A stretch of DNA of 64,000 nucleotides from Desulfuromonadaceae bacterium. Its GTDB lineage: Bacteria; Desulfobacterota; Desulfuromonadia; Geobacterales; Pseudopelobacteraceae. Shown piece after piece: positions 8,050 to 17,365 of this stretch (position 1 is the first letter of the stretch; each line of letters opens with the position of its first letter). Under the pieces are notes generated by a model. It was given only the letters and a program-made list of their open reading frames with translations. It searched no databases and was not told where the DNA came from. The translations under genes were made by a program, and so were the position numbers. The stretch covers positions 1 to 64,000 of the forward strand of contig JAQTZV010000028.1 of assembly GCA_028687585.1 (NCBI GenBank), given 5' to 3'.

Positions 8050-9406
8050 TTGACGTCCTGAGTGGTAGTGATGATTTCCCAGTGCCCACCTTTATCAGGC
8101 CCGATACGACGAAGACTGTTAGCACTCTGTAATTGCCGAATGTTTCTTTCAATAGACCGTTCTGTTAAACCAACCAACTTAGCCAACTCTGGAATGGTAA
8201 TCCTGTTGTCACCAGCAATAGCTTCCAGAATTTTCACCGACGTTTTCACCGACGTTTTCACCGACGTTTTGCTAACATCTTCGGTGATTGTTTTCTCTAC
8301 AGATTTTCGTTTGAACGTGACGATGAACTGTACGGTTCCCACTTCCTCGAATTCAGTAGCAGGCTCCCGCTCCAGAATCATCTTGATGCCACGTCCCCAT
8401 TTCTCTGTACGGTGACTGCGCTGAAACAATTCAGCCAGCAGCTCGTTACGACGGGCAGAGACCATCTTCTTTCTGATGCTGTCTATAGTAAGCCCGCCAT
8501 ACAGAAGGCCGGGGCTTCTGATCTCTATCCGATCTTTAAAATAGCGATATTGACGGAATCATACTCCCGATAGTCACGGTGACAGAATGCATTGATAATC
8601 GCTTCACGAAATGCTTCACGGTCTATCTCAGGCACGTCTACCCGCAGCAACCCTTCCAGTCGCATACCAATATTGATATGCTCCAGAACGTATTCCTCTG
8701 CCTTGTTGATCAAAGCAAAGACATCCCCATAGAAATCCTTCATATCAAGGGTAACAGTAGTGTCCAACGTGCCGAATACCGCACAGCGTAACCGGGCGTT
8801 GGGGAAAAACTTCTCGGGTTTGCGGGCAAAACAGAGCACGGCAGCATTCAGCATTTTGCCGTCTCTGATCAGATTCAATTTTTCGAGGGAGTTGGGGACT
8901 GTGTCGAACTTGAGATTGCTGAGCTTGAGGAATGACTTCAACTTGCCTGGCCCAATATCGTCAAATAATGCTTTGTCGCAGACCTCCGTATCCCAACGGA
9001 GCCGGTCACGGTTTTTTGCCAAAATCAGGTTTTCCAGTTCACGGGCACTTAGCTGCCTGTCTTCGTCCCCAACCCTGATATATGCCCGACCATAGGCATA
9101 GTACGGGTGATCCTTGCCAACGACCTGCACCTTGACACACTGCTTGGTATCAACCGACACCTGTTCGATAATTGGAAATATTTTGGGCTCAATATTATCG
9201 GCAATAGTCTTGGAAATATCCCGGATAGTTTTATCGGAGATCTGCTGACCCGCGACCGTACCATCGTTCTTAACGCCGAACCAGACTTCACCCCGCTGGT
9301 GTTTGTTCAGCATCGCCACAATAGAGATCACCGCCTCCTTCAACTCGGAGGTGGATTTTTTCAGTTCAGTGGTTTCGGTTTCTTGAAATATGGTCATTAT
9401 TTTCAC
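8046..9406 (-). pseudogene. Frameshifted AlbA_2/Schlafen-type ATP-binding (RecG-like) protein
   Basis: Two frames make one gene. Residues encoded at 9406-8525 (GTG at 9406, or ATG at 9397) carry the AlbA_2 domain (FQETETTELKKSTSELKEAV) and part of a GHKL-like ATP-binding domain ending FREAIINAFCHRDYREYDSV. A stop then appears at 8525-8527. Reading on in the -1 frame from about 8540 gives FKDRIEIRSPGLLYGGLTID followed by the C-terminal region found at 8465-8046 (RTEKWGRGI and a winged helix). This is the expected family continuation, so one base appears lost at the A-run 8538-8541. The full product would have about 450 residues. The C-terminal linker contains three TSVK repeats. The gene is disrupted unless rescued by recoding or a sequencing error is responsible. 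Confidence 0.75.
8231..8270. repeat. Three 12-bp tandem repeats inside the AlbA-type gene
   Basis: TTTTCACCGACG occurs three times in tandem, followed by a partial TTTT. In the minus-strand frame it encodes TSVK units in the linker before the winged helix. The 12-bp unit keeps the frame, so copy-number changes would alter only linker length. Confidence 0.8.
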
Positions 9407-9522
9407 TGGTTATCAGGATTTTTAATTTAAGTTTCCATATCAGAATTAAGCTTAAATAGCCACCGGAAAGCCTCTTCATTAAAGCAATTACTTGGCATTA
9501 TGTCATCGGAGGTGCTGAGACT

Positions 9523-10689
9523 ATGAACAGACTAGAAGTTAAGTTTACTCGGGAAAGACTCTATGAGGAGGTGTGGAGCAAGACAATGATGTCCCTTGCC
9601 AAGGAGTACGGACTTTCAGATACCGGCTTACGAAAAATATGTAAATATCTCCAAATTCCGCTTCCACCACAGGGATATTTTCTGCGAAAAAGAAGGGGCA
9701 CTCCTCCTCCATTACCACCCGCGACCAAAAGCACTCCCACAAAGTATGTTTGCTACTACTGCCACCCGCCAGCACATCTTCAGGATACTGTTCCTGAAGA
9801 ACCAGTCGTTCCCGAGATTGCCTTTGAAGATGACCCTGCAAACCGGGTCACCGTCCCTCCAACACTCGAATCGCCCCACCCTCTAACAAAGAAGACCGCG
9901 CAGGTGTTTAGTAAAGCCAAACTAGATGATGATGGCAGGCTGAATGGCCGGCATCGAGACGGTTTGAATATCACTGTTTACCCTGAGAGCGTCAACCGTG
10001 CCCTACTGCTCATGGACACAATCATCAAAGCTATGAATAATCGTGGTTTTACAGTCGCAATTGATTCCGGAAACAGGGTCACCACAGTGACTATTCTCGA
10101 CGAAGTAATCGAAATATGCCTGGAGGAACGAGGCCAAAGGGTTGACTACGAGCCAACTCCGAAAGAGCTGAGGAGAGCTGAACGTCTCAAACACCGCACC
10201 TATCCACTTTACAAATATGTTTCTTCAGGTCGGTTGGTTATCAAAGCAACGACTCGTATCGATCCATGGGAGTTGGTCTCATCCGATAAGAAAAAAACAC
10301 GGATTGAGATGAATCTCAATGAGACTATTGCCAGACTAATTAAATACGCTCTGAGTGTTAAGGAGCGACGCTTGCGTCGCGAACAGGAGGAGCGCGAGCG
10401 ACGGGAACGTGAGGAACATCGACAGGAGATGCGGCGACTCATAGAGCTGGAGAGGGTGAAACTCAAGGAACTGGGCGAAGAGGTAGATGCTTGGCACAAA
10501 AGCCAGCGCATCAGAACATATGCGGACGCAGCGAGGCAGATTGCAATAGCACAGCATGGACGAATAAATCCTGGCAGTGAAATGGATGAATGGTTGATCT
10601 GGGCTGAGAAACAGGCTGATCGACTCGACCCATTGGTTAAAAGCCCCTATTCGGTTCTCGATGATGAGGCCAAGTACCGGGGCTGGTAA
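9523..10689 (+). CDS. Uncharacterised protein with N-terminal HTH-like region and charged coiled coil
   Basis: 388 residues, with an ATG preceded by GGAGG (9508-9512). I do not recognise the family. The N-terminus (RLYEEVWSKTMMSLAKEYGL then SDTGLRKICKYLQIP) reads like a helix-turn-helix. A proline-rich linker with a Cys-rich patch YVCYYCHPP follows (about 60-90). A mixed alpha/beta middle region spans roughly 140-270. The C-terminus contains a highly charged Arg/Glu coiled coil (about 285-330). It forms a probable two-gene operon with the gene at 10720. It lies near the putative Tn7-like right end, where transposition genes would be expected, but nothing links it clearly to TnsA-E. Confidence 0.6.
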   Translation: MNRLEVKFTRERLYEEVWSKTMMSLAKEYGLSDTGLRKICKYLQIPLPPQGYFLRKRRGTPPPLPPATKSTPTKYVCYYCHPPAHLQDTVPEEPVVPEIAFEDDPANRVTVPPTLESPHPLTKKTAQVFSKAKLDDDGRLNGRHRDGLNITVYPESVNRALLLMDTIIKAMNNRGFTVAIDSGNRVTTVTILDEVIEICLEERGQRVDYEPTPKELRRAERLKHRTYPLYKYVSSGRLVIKATTRIDPWELVSSDKKKTRIEMNLNETIARLIKYALSVKERRLRREQEERERREREEHRQEMRRLIELERVKLKELGEEVDAWHKSQRIRTYADAARQIAIAQHGRINPGSEMDEWLIWAEKQADRLDPLVKSPYSVLDDEAKYRGW

Positions 10690-10719
10690 TAAAGGCCGCT
10701 CATACGAAAGGAGATCAGT

Positions 10720-11223
10720 ATGAAAACTCAGGCGCCTCAGGCAAAGAAACAAACAGTAAAAAAAACCCGACCGAAAAAACCAAAAGAGGATTACTGCACT
10801 TTTGTAGTAGAAGTTATTGATTGGGAATTAACATATCTGTTTTCTATAAACCATGATCAAAAATATCGCCCAACCCCATATGAAGAATATCTGCATCTGG
10901 AAATTAAAGGCATACTACGCGAACCTAAGAAATTTGATGGGAAGGAAATCGACGTCACATTCATGGGAGACCGAAATATGATACCTGACATAAACAATCC
11001 AGCTTCTACTATCAAACCAATAAGCCTTGGTTTTCTTAAAATCCGAGGCGACCATCGACAGTTTATCGGTTCAATCCCGCAAGATTCACTTCCGCTCATT
11101 GCACCTATGCTGGAATCGAAACGCATCCGGTTTTTTCATCTGCACGGTTCAAGCCTTCATCACTGCACTGCGTCAATTAAATCCATTCATTTTTTCAATG
11201 ATTTTGACCCGGAAGAATGGTAG
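10720..11223 (+). CDS. Uncharacterised 167-residue protein
   Basis: The start follows an AAAGGAG ribosome-binding site, 30 bp after the preceding gene. The first 25 residues are very Lys-rich (KKQTVKKTRPKKPK), as in nucleic-acid-binding tails. The remainder is a compact beta-rich domain (EYLHLEIKGILREPKKFDGK, then a HLHGSSLHHC patch). I do not recognise the family. It ends 80 bp from the first transposon-end repeat, so it is the glmS-proximal gene of the island. Confidence 0.6.
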   Translation: MKTQAPQAKKQTVKKTRPKKPKEDYCTFVVEVIDWELTYLFSINHDQKYRPTPYEEYLHLEIKGILREPKKFDGKEIDVTFMGDRNMIPDINNPASTIKPISLGFLKIRGDHRQFIGSIPQDSLPLIAPMLESKRIRFFHLHGSSLHHCTASIKSIHFFNDFDPEEW

Positions 11224-11302
11224 TCGGCAATACGTTGTGTGCCGATGTCTGACCACCACTATGACCCACACAAAAAACTGATTCATTCTGCTTTGGCACT
11301 TG

Positions 11303-11380
11303 GTAAACAACTTTATTTTTGAGTAAACAACTTTATTTTTCAGTAAACGACTATATTTTCCAGTAAACAACTTTATTTTG
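11303..11380. repeat. Four 20-bp direct repeats, putative TnsB-binding sites
   Basis: Copies begin at 11303, 11323, 11343 and 11363 with core GTAAACAACTTTATTTTT; the third copy has three changes. Read from the glmS side, the outermost copy CAAAATAAAGTTGTTTACT resembles the Tn7 end-repeat pattern (as I remember it, CAAAATAGTTGGGAACT). Exact 20-bp periodicity without unique spacers rules out a CRISPR array. Confidence 0.75.
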
Positions 11381-11412
11381 GTTGAACAGGTTTCATAGAG
11401 CAGTATTTTTAC

Positions 11413-13242
11413 TCACTCCACCGTCACGCTTTTAGCGAGATTCCTCGGCTGGTCAACATCAGTTCCCTTTAATACGGCAATATGATAGGCAAGAAGCTGC
11501 AACGGCACAGAGAGCAGCAACGGATCAAGATCTTCATCAAGATGCGGAATTTCGATGGTTGTCTCCACCCGGCCATGCATCTCTTCGTCACCGGCAGAAC
11601 AGATGGCAATCACCCGGCCGCTCCGGGCGATAACCTCCTCCATATTCGAAAGTGTTTTTTCGTAGGTACTCCCTTTGGGCACCAGAACAACGACCGGCAC
11701 ATCTTCATCAATCAAGGCAATTGGGCCATGCTTCATTTCTCCTGCGGGGTAACCTTCTGCATGGATGTAGGAAATTTCCTTCAGCTTGAGCGCACCTTCG
11801 AGGGCTATCGGGAAATTTTTGCCACGGCCGAGATAAAGAAAATCACGGGCATTCATATATTTTTTTGCCACTTTTTCAGTATATTCGTTCAGCTCCAGCG
11901 CCTCTTCCAGCAGTCCCGGCACTTTTTTTAGCGCCGCGATCATCCGCTGACCATGAGCAATATCAATCGAACAGTTAGCGCGCCCCAATCGAATGGTAAA
12001 TAGATACAGGGCGGTCAACTGGGTAACAAACGCCTTGGTTGAAGCAACACCGATTTCCGGACCGGCATGGGTATAAATTACCCCGGATGACTCCCGGGCA
12101 ATTGATGAATCAACTACGTTGCAGATGGCAATATTCATGGCACCGCGAGATTTTGCTTCGCGCAGGGCAGCGAGAGTATCGGCAGTTTCACCCGATTGCG
12201 ATATAACAATCGCCAGCGTGCTGTCATCAATTACCGGGTTTCGGTAGCGGAACTCTGACGCTATATCAACCTCAACCGGAATGCGGCAGAGCCCCTCGAT
12301 ATAGAATTTGCCAACCAGAGCAGCATGCCAGGAGGTGCCACAGGCTATGATGACAATTCGCTTTACAGCGGCCAGTTGCCGGTCACTGAACTGAAGATCT
12401 TCAAGGTAGACGTCCCCTTCTCCCTCCAGCAGTCGGCCGGCAATCGTGTCCCGTACCGCACGCGGCTGTTCATGAATTTCCTTCAGCATGAAATGCCGGT
12501 ACCCCCCTTTTTCAGCCATCATGGGTGACCAATCGATACGACGAGCCTTTTTATCAAGTGCGCCGCCTGCAATCGTGGAAAAACGAGCTTCCCCTCCCCG
12601 GAAAACCACCATCTCACCATCCTCCATGAATACCATTTCGCGGGTATAGGCCAAAATGGGAGGAATATCGGATGCAACGAAAAACTCATCTTGGCCAAGA
12701 CCAACTACCATCGGAGAACCCAGTTTGGCAGCAATTAAACATTCAGGGTCTTTTTCGTTGAGAATACAAACTGCATAGGCACCGCGTAATTGGGCCAACG
12801 CCGTCCTGACCGCCTTTTCAAAAAGGGGCTCCGTCTTGAATGCCTCTTCGATAAGGTGCGAAATAACTTCAGTGTCTGTTTCGCTCTTAAAAGTATGCCC
12901 GGCTTTCTTCATAAGCTCTTTTAGCTGCAGATAATTTTCTATGATGCCGTTATGTACAACAATAATCGACCCGGCTTTGTGCGGGTGGGCATTAATTTCC
13001 GAAGGCCTGCCATGCGTTGCCCAGCGGGTATGGCCGATACCGACTGTTCCGGTAAGCGGCTCATCCCTGAGAATTTTTTCAAGATTAACCAGCTTCCCCT
13101 GACTTCTGCGGATTGCTGACTCGTTATTTGACAACGTGGCTATTCCGGCTGAGTCATAGCCTCGATACTCAAGTTTTTTAAGACCTTCAAGAATAATCGC
13201 GGTTGCCTGCTGCCCACCAATGTATCCAACGATGCCGCACAT
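11413..13242 (-). CDS. glmS: Glutamine--fructose-6-phosphate aminotransferase
   Basis: 609 residues from the ATG at 13242. That start places Cys2 at the N-terminus ([10 protein letters not shown]), as needed for the glutaminase nucleophile, and has GAGGAG upstream; the longer frame to 13317 is not used. It converts fructose-6-phosphate and glutamine to glucosamine-6-phosphate, the first step toward UDP-GlcNAc. Domains are glutamine amidotransferase class II (1-220) and two SIS isomerase domains ([18 protein letters not shown]). The C-terminus LAKSVTVE is intact. In Tn7 biology the end of this gene is the TnsD target, so it forms the attTn7 site for the neighbouring island. glmU, the later step, lies at 35.7 kb. 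Confidence 0.97.
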   Translation of the reverse strand: MCGIVGYIGGQQATAIILEGLKKLEYRGYDSAGIATLSNNESAIRRSQGKLVNLEKILRDEPLTGTVGIGHTRWATHGRPSEINAHPHKAGSIIVVHNGIIENYLQLKELMKKAGHTFKSETDTEVISHLIEEAFKTEPLFEKAVRTALAQLRGAYAVCILNEKDPECLIAAKLGSPMVVGLGQDEFFVASDIPPILAYTREMVFMEDGEMVVFRGGEARFSTIAGGALDKKARRIDWSPMMAEKGGYRHFMLKEIHEQPRAVRDTIAGRLLEGEGDVYLEDLQFSDRQLAAVKRIVIIACGTSWHAALVGKFYIEGLCRIPVEVDIASEFRYRNPVIDDSTLAIVISQSGETADTLAALREAKSRGAMNIAICNVVDSSIARESSGVIYTHAGPEIGVASTKAFVTQLTALYLFTIRLGRANCSIDIAHGQRMIAALKKVPGLLEEALELNEYTEKVAKKYMNARDFLYLGRGKNFPIALEGALKLKEISYIHAEGYPAGEMKHGPIALIDEDVPVVVLVPKGSTYEKTLSNMEEVIARSGRVIAICSAGDEEMHGRVETTIEIPHLDEDLDPLLLSVPLQLLAYHIAVLKGTDVDQPRNLAKSVTVE

Positions 13243-13470
13243 ATACATCTCCTCAAGAACGGAAATTAAAAAACTTGACTCATGGACGTAGTACCATAAT
13301 CCACGGATTATTAGCACATTTTTTTAATCCTGATATCAATACTGTCATGTTCCTCTACGTATTCCCAAACCCGAATATGTTTGAATTCCTGAAATGATAT
13401 GCTATTTTGCCGCAACCGGAACGCAAAGGCGGCAGTATTCCCATTCAGATATTCAGGAAGGTTTGTACCA

Positions 13471-15861
13471 ATGGAAAGAAAGATGCCCTCTCGCACAACA
13501 AACAACAGCATTTGGTCGACGGTACTTCTATTTACGGTGACTCTTGCCGTTGTTGCTCTCCTTGGTATTTCCGGTTACGTGTTTTACTTGATGGCTAAAC
13601 TTCCCCGGGTTGATCGACTGACGGATTATAAGCCACCCATTGTCTCACAGGTTTTTGGAGATGACGGCACGCTGGTTGGCGAGTTTTATCTGGAACGCCG
13701 CATCGTAGTGCCGGTCAACAAGATGCCACGCAAATTGATTCAGGCTTTCGTCTCGGCGGAAGATTCCAATTTCTACTCCCATAAAGGGATTGATTATCTT
13801 GGCATTATTCGGGCAGCCGGTAAAAACATAATTTCCATGAGCAAAAAAGAGGGTGCTTCCACGATCACACAGCAGGTTGCCAAATCAATGCTGCTGACAC
13901 CGGAGAAAAAATTTTCCCGCAAAATCAAGGAGGCCATCCTTGCCAAAAGGATGGAAGAACGACTCTCTAAAGACGAAATTCTCTATCTGTATCTGAACCA
14001 GATATATCTCGGAAGCGGTTCATATGGCGTTCAGGCGGCAGCAGAAAACTATTTCGGCAAAAATGTTGAGCAGCTCAATCTGGCAGAAATGTCCATGCTT
14101 GCCGGCCTGCCGAAAGCACCCAACTCATATTCCCCGATCAAGCATCTCGACAAGGCCCGTGATCGCCAGGCATACGTCCTTGAACGCATGATCTCGGAAG
14201 GCTACATAACGGCGGTTGAGGCCGATCATGCCAAAAAAAACCCCATTGTTCTGCAACCGATGAAAAAAGTAAATAATGAGCAATCCGCTTATTTTCTCGA
14301 GTACCTGCGGATTCATCTGGAGCAGAAATACGGAGAAGATCAACTCTACAAAGGTGGTCTGAAAATCTACACCACTATGAATGCCGCTATGCAACGCGCG
14401 GCCTATGACTCTCTCCGCAAGGGACTGAAAGAGGTAGACAAGCGCCAGGGTTTCCGCGGACCGATAAAATATTTAAATGAAACAGACGTAGAAAGTTTCT
14501 GCAGCAAGATCGAGGATTCAATTGATTCCGCCACACTTAAAACCGGTGAAACCTACCAAGGTGTAGTGGTCGGCTTTAACCCCGGCAGGGGTGACGCGCT
14601 CGTGAGAGTAGGAGAACGTAACGGCGTCCTCTCCCGTAAAAACATGGCATGGGCAGGCAAAGTCGGCATGATCAACCATTACGGAAAACCGGATAAAGGC
14701 CACAAGGGACGGGGACTTACACTCGGCTCTGTCATTGAAGTATCGGTAGTTTCCCCCGAAACCGACAAGGAAGGGGCCCAGTTTGCCCTTGATCAAACAC
14801 CGGAGGTACAAGCGGCTCTGGTCTCCATAGATCCTCGCAGCGGCGGCATAAAGGCAATGGTTGGAGGATACGACTTTAAAAAGAGCCAGTTCAATCGTGC
14901 CATTCAGGCAAAACGTAATGCCGGTTCAGCTTTCAAGCCGATAATTTATGCCGCTGCTCTTGACAAGGGCTTGACACCGGCAACGATCATCGAGGATGCA
15001 CCGGTCGAATACCCGGACGGAGCCGGCGGGTTATGGAAACCGCAAAACTATGACCATGAATTCCGCGGCCCGGTGACCATGCGTGAGGCACTGACCTATT
15101 CCATAAATATTGTCAGCGTGAAGATAATGGAACAGATTGGCGCGCCGTACACGGCAGAATACGCAAAAAAACTTGGGTTCACCTCACCAATACCGGCCAA
15201 CCTAGCTTTGGCGCTCGGAGCAGCGTCAGTATCCCCGTTTGAGTTGACATCTGCATATGCTGTTTTTGCAAACAATGGGATATTGACCCCACCGTATTAT
15301 ATTACGAGAGTAACTGACAATGAGGGAAATTCTCTCGAGACAACCCCACCACCCGTGCCGGTCCCGGTCATTTCTCCGGAAACCGCATACGTAATAACAA
15401 ATCTCATGCAGAGTGTTGTATCGAGCGGCACAGGACATCGCGCATCCATTATCGACAGACCAGTAGCTGGGAAGACCGGCACAACCAACGGTGCAAAGGA
15501 TGCCTGGTTTGTCGGCTATATTCCGCAATTAGTAACAGGAGTATGGGTCGGTTACGATCAGGAGCGGTCGTTGGGGGCAGGCGGAAGCGGAGGACAGGCT
15601 GCAGCGCCGATCTGGGGTGATTTCATGCAGCAAGCGGTTTTATCTCTGCCTGCGGAAGATTTCACGGCACCGGAAAATGTTTCCTTTGTCCTGATAAATC
15701 CGCGCACCGGCAAGCTTGCAAAAGAGGGAACCGTCGGAGCGGTTACGGAATGCTTTATAAAGGGGACGGAGCCGACATCGTACGATTACCTACTGAATAG
15801 CACGGATCTTCCGCTCGGGCTTAAACCAGTTATTCCCGGAGCGATTCTGAATAAAAACTGA
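13471..15861 (+). CDS. mrcA: Class A penicillin-binding protein 1A
   Basis: 796 residues; the ATG at 13471 has AGGAAGG nine bases upstream, whereas the frame from 13399 lacks support. It is a bifunctional peptidoglycan synthase anchored in the inner membrane by a single segment (14-41). The glycosyltransferase domain has EDSNFYSHKG with catalytic Glu97, GASTITQQ, and LYLNQIYLGSGSYGVQ. An OB-like insert follows in the middle. The transpeptidase domain carries SAFK (Ser486, Lys489), a YSIN motif, and KTG at 668-670. It is divergent from glmS, so cell-wall precursor synthesis and assembly are adjacent. Confidence 0.94.
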   Translation: MERKMPSRTTNNSIWSTVLLFTVTLAVVALLGISGYVFYLMAKLPRVDRLTDYKPPIVSQVFGDDGTLVGEFYLERRIVVPVNKMPRKLIQAFVSAEDSNFYSHKGIDYLGIIRAAGKNIISMSKKEGASTITQQVAKSMLLTPEKKFSRKIKEAILAKRMEERLSKDEILYLYLNQIYLGSGSYGVQAAAENYFGKNVEQLNLAEMSMLAGLPKAPNSYSPIKHLDKARDRQAYVLERMISEGYITAVEADHAKKNPIVLQPMKKVNNEQSAYFLEYLRIHLEQKYGEDQLYKGGLKIYTTMNAAMQRAAYDSLRKGLKEVDKRQGFRGPIKYLNETDVESFCSKIEDSIDSATLKTGETYQGVVVGFNPGRGDALVRVGERNGVLSRKNMAWAGKVGMINHYGKPDKGHKGRGLTLGSVIEVSVVSPETDKEGAQFALDQTPEVQAALVSIDPRSGGIKAMVGGYDFKKSQFNRAIQAKRNAGSAFKPIIYAAALDKGLTPATIIEDAPVEYPDGAGGLWKPQNYDHEFRGPVTMREALTYSINIVSVKIMEQIGAPYTAEYAKKLGFTSPIPANLALALGAASVSPFELTSAYAVFANNGILTPPYYITRVTDNEGNSLETTPPPVPVPVISPETAYVITNLMQSVVSSGTGHRASIIDRPVAGKTGTTNGAKDAWFVGYIPQLVTGVWVGYDQERSLGAGGSGGQAAAPIWGDFMQQAVLSLPAEDFTAPENVSFVLINPRTGKLAKEGTVGAVTECFIKGTEPTSYDYLLNSTDLPLGLKPVIPGAILNKN

Positions 15862-15901
15862 ATCGTTTTTTGGCTAAACCCAGTTTTTACAGCTTTTCCT
15901 T

Positions 15902-15929
15902 GCGCCTTTGCAAATTCGCTTGAAGGCGC
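15902..15929 (+). terminator. Possible intrinsic terminator after the PBP1A gene
   Basis: GCGCCTT at 15902-15908 pairs with AAGGCGC at 15923-15929 across a 14-nt loop, followed by a short TGCTTTTGG. The T-run is weak. It lies between two convergent genes. Confidence 0.35.
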
Positions 15930-16015
15930 CTGCTTTTGGTGCACCCATTGCGTTAATGCTCTTTACTTCATGTTGTTTTTCATAGCAGAAGAAGAGTGCC
16001 CATCAGAAAGAACCG

Positions 16016-17230
16016 TTACAGCGAAATATCCTCGGCAATTCCCCTCTTCTGCTGCACTACCGATTTGAGTTTCCCCCAGTCCACCAGCGCTGAAAGCTTC
16101 TGCTTCTCTACCAATTTACGAGCTTCTTCGACAAGACCGGCACTCTTTTTATAGACATCCTTATGCACCTCCAGATAAACCCGCCCATTATTTGTCACTG
16201 CCAGTTTGACCGGCTTATAGACAATCTCTCCTCTGGTGTTCACCTTTATCTGTGGATAAATCCCCTCCATCTGGTCCGGGGAAAGCCTGATACAGCCATG
16301 ACTGGAAAAACTGTAAATTGACGACGGCTTGGTTGTGCTATGAATCAAAATCCCGGGAATTGAGGTTTTGATGGCATATTTGCCAAGCGGATTCTCAGGC
16401 CCGGGGGGGACAGTGGTAACAACCTCCTTACCTTTTTCTTCCATTTCTGTCTGAATAGAGGGAGGGACTGTCCAGGTTGGATCTTTTACTTTACCGGTAA
16501 TTTTGAATTTTCCGACCGGTGTCTGCCATACGTATTTTTCATTTTTTACCACTGACCCCAGTGCCACGGGAAGGGCCGTTACGAGAGCGCCATGCTGAAA
16601 ATAATAGAGCGTGCGGTCCGGAATGTTGATGATAATGCCATTCTTAAGCTGCTGCGGGATAATTTTGCGGTTGTTGTAAGCAAGCTTTTGCCCAACTTTA
16701 AGGTGCGCCTTGACGTCCAGACTGTTCTGGCTGCGCAGATGCTGCTGCGTTACCCCCAGTTTTGCTGAAACAAGGCGGAGAGTGTCTGCCTTCACAACCG
16801 TATAGACACCCTTTGAACCGACGATCCTATCCGAACCTGATTCCGCATCGCGCGCCGCAACCTGTTCTTTTCCCGGCGATTCATTCGACACTCCCGGGAC
16901 AGGCTGCACATCTTCGACATCAGGAAGGAGAGGAGAGTTGGATGTCTTGAGCATTGATTCAATAATCTGGGACTTCTGAAGCGCCAACAGGTAAAACTTG
17001 TCAGCAGCTTCCCAGTCACCTTTTGAATAATAGCGGCGGGCAACTTCGAAAACAAGCTCAAGGCTTTTCATATCATCAGAAAGTTTTTGCGCATCACCAT
17101 TCTGGTGGAGAGTTGCAACCGCAAACTCGGCATCTTCCCTAAAATCGGCACACGCAGAGGTTGCATACAACAGTACGGAAGCGAGGAGACAAAAAGGCAC
17201 GAATATACATTGTTTAGCCAAAGTTTTCAT
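16016..17230 (-). CDS. LysM and L,D-transpeptidase (YkuD) domain protein
   Basis: 404 residues from the ATG at 17230, which gives a clean signal peptide (MKTLAKQCIFVPFCLLASVL to about residue 29); an upstream in-frame ATG at 17287 would spoil it. After a helical region comes a LysM domain (VVKADTLRLVSAKLGVTQQH) that binds peptidoglycan. A YkuD catalytic domain follows, with ILIHST and SHGCIRLS supplying the His and the catalytic Cys. Such enzymes form 3-3 cross-links or attach proteins to peptidoglycan in the periplasm. It converges with the PBP1A gene. Confidence 0.9.
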   Translation of the reverse strand: MKTLAKQCIFVPFCLLASVLLYATSACADFREDAEFAVATLHQNGDAQKLSDDMKSLELVFEVARRYYSKGDWEAADKFYLLALQKSQIIESMLKTSNSPLLPDVEDVQPVPGVSNESPGKEQVAARDAESGSDRIVGSKGVYTVVKADTLRLVSAKLGVTQQHLRSQNSLDVKAHLKVGQKLAYNNRKIIPQQLKNGIIINIPDRTLYYFQHGALVTALPVALGSVVKNEKYVWQTPVGKFKITGKVKDPTWTVPPSIQTEMEEKGKEVVTTVPPGPENPLGKYAIKTSIPGILIHSTTKPSSIYSFSSHGCIRLSPDQMEGIYPQIKVNTRGEIVYKPVKLAVTNNGRVYLEVHKDVYKKSAGLVEEARKLVEKQKLSALVDWGKLKSVVQQKRGIAEDISL

Positions 17231-17308
17231 AAGCCTATTTCTGTACAGTATCACAGGGTGGAAAAGCAAACATATTCTAACTTTCATTGGGATGGTACGG
17301 CATTAAAG

Positions 17309-17337
17309 CGCCCCCGCCGGAATATCCAACGGGGGCG
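17309..17337 (-). terminator. Hairpin downstream of hcp
   Basis: CGCCCCCG (17309-17316) pairs with CGGGGGCG (17330-17337) across a 13-nt loop, 28 bp beyond the hcp stop. The following minus-strand sequence has only a short T stretch, so it may act as a weak terminator or stabilise the 3' end. Confidence 0.5.
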
Positions 17338-17365
17338 ATGAAAACGTTTTATGCGTACGTTGTTA

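Larger units (their letters stand above)
1..11388. mobile_element. Tn7-like element cargo (partial; right end at 11388 in attTn7)
   Basis: The island ends 24 bp beyond the glmS stop codon with a TGT terminus (minus strand, beginning at 11388) followed by four 20-bp direct repeats. The position (Tn7 inserts about 25 bp downstream of glmS), the TGT end and the cluster of four end repeats match the right end of Tn7-family transposons, where TnsB binds. The 5 bp next to the end (11389-11393, GGTTT) would be the target duplication. No tnsA-E genes and no left end are visible, so they are either further left or lost. The boundaries and the family name are inference from structure. Confidence 0.65.

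Noticed and set aside
8231-8270. Triplicate 12-bp repeat as a recombination site
   Set aside because: It is within coding sequence, encodes a low-complexity TSVK linker and is explained by local slippage.
8538-8541. Phase-variable homopolymer in the AlbA-type gene
   Set aside because: A four-base run is too short for slipped-strand switching; a fixed mutation or sequencing error is simpler.
11303-11380. Short CRISPR array
   Set aside because: The 20-bp units are directly adjacent with no unique spacers, and no cas genes are near. The position next to glmS fits transposon-end repeats.
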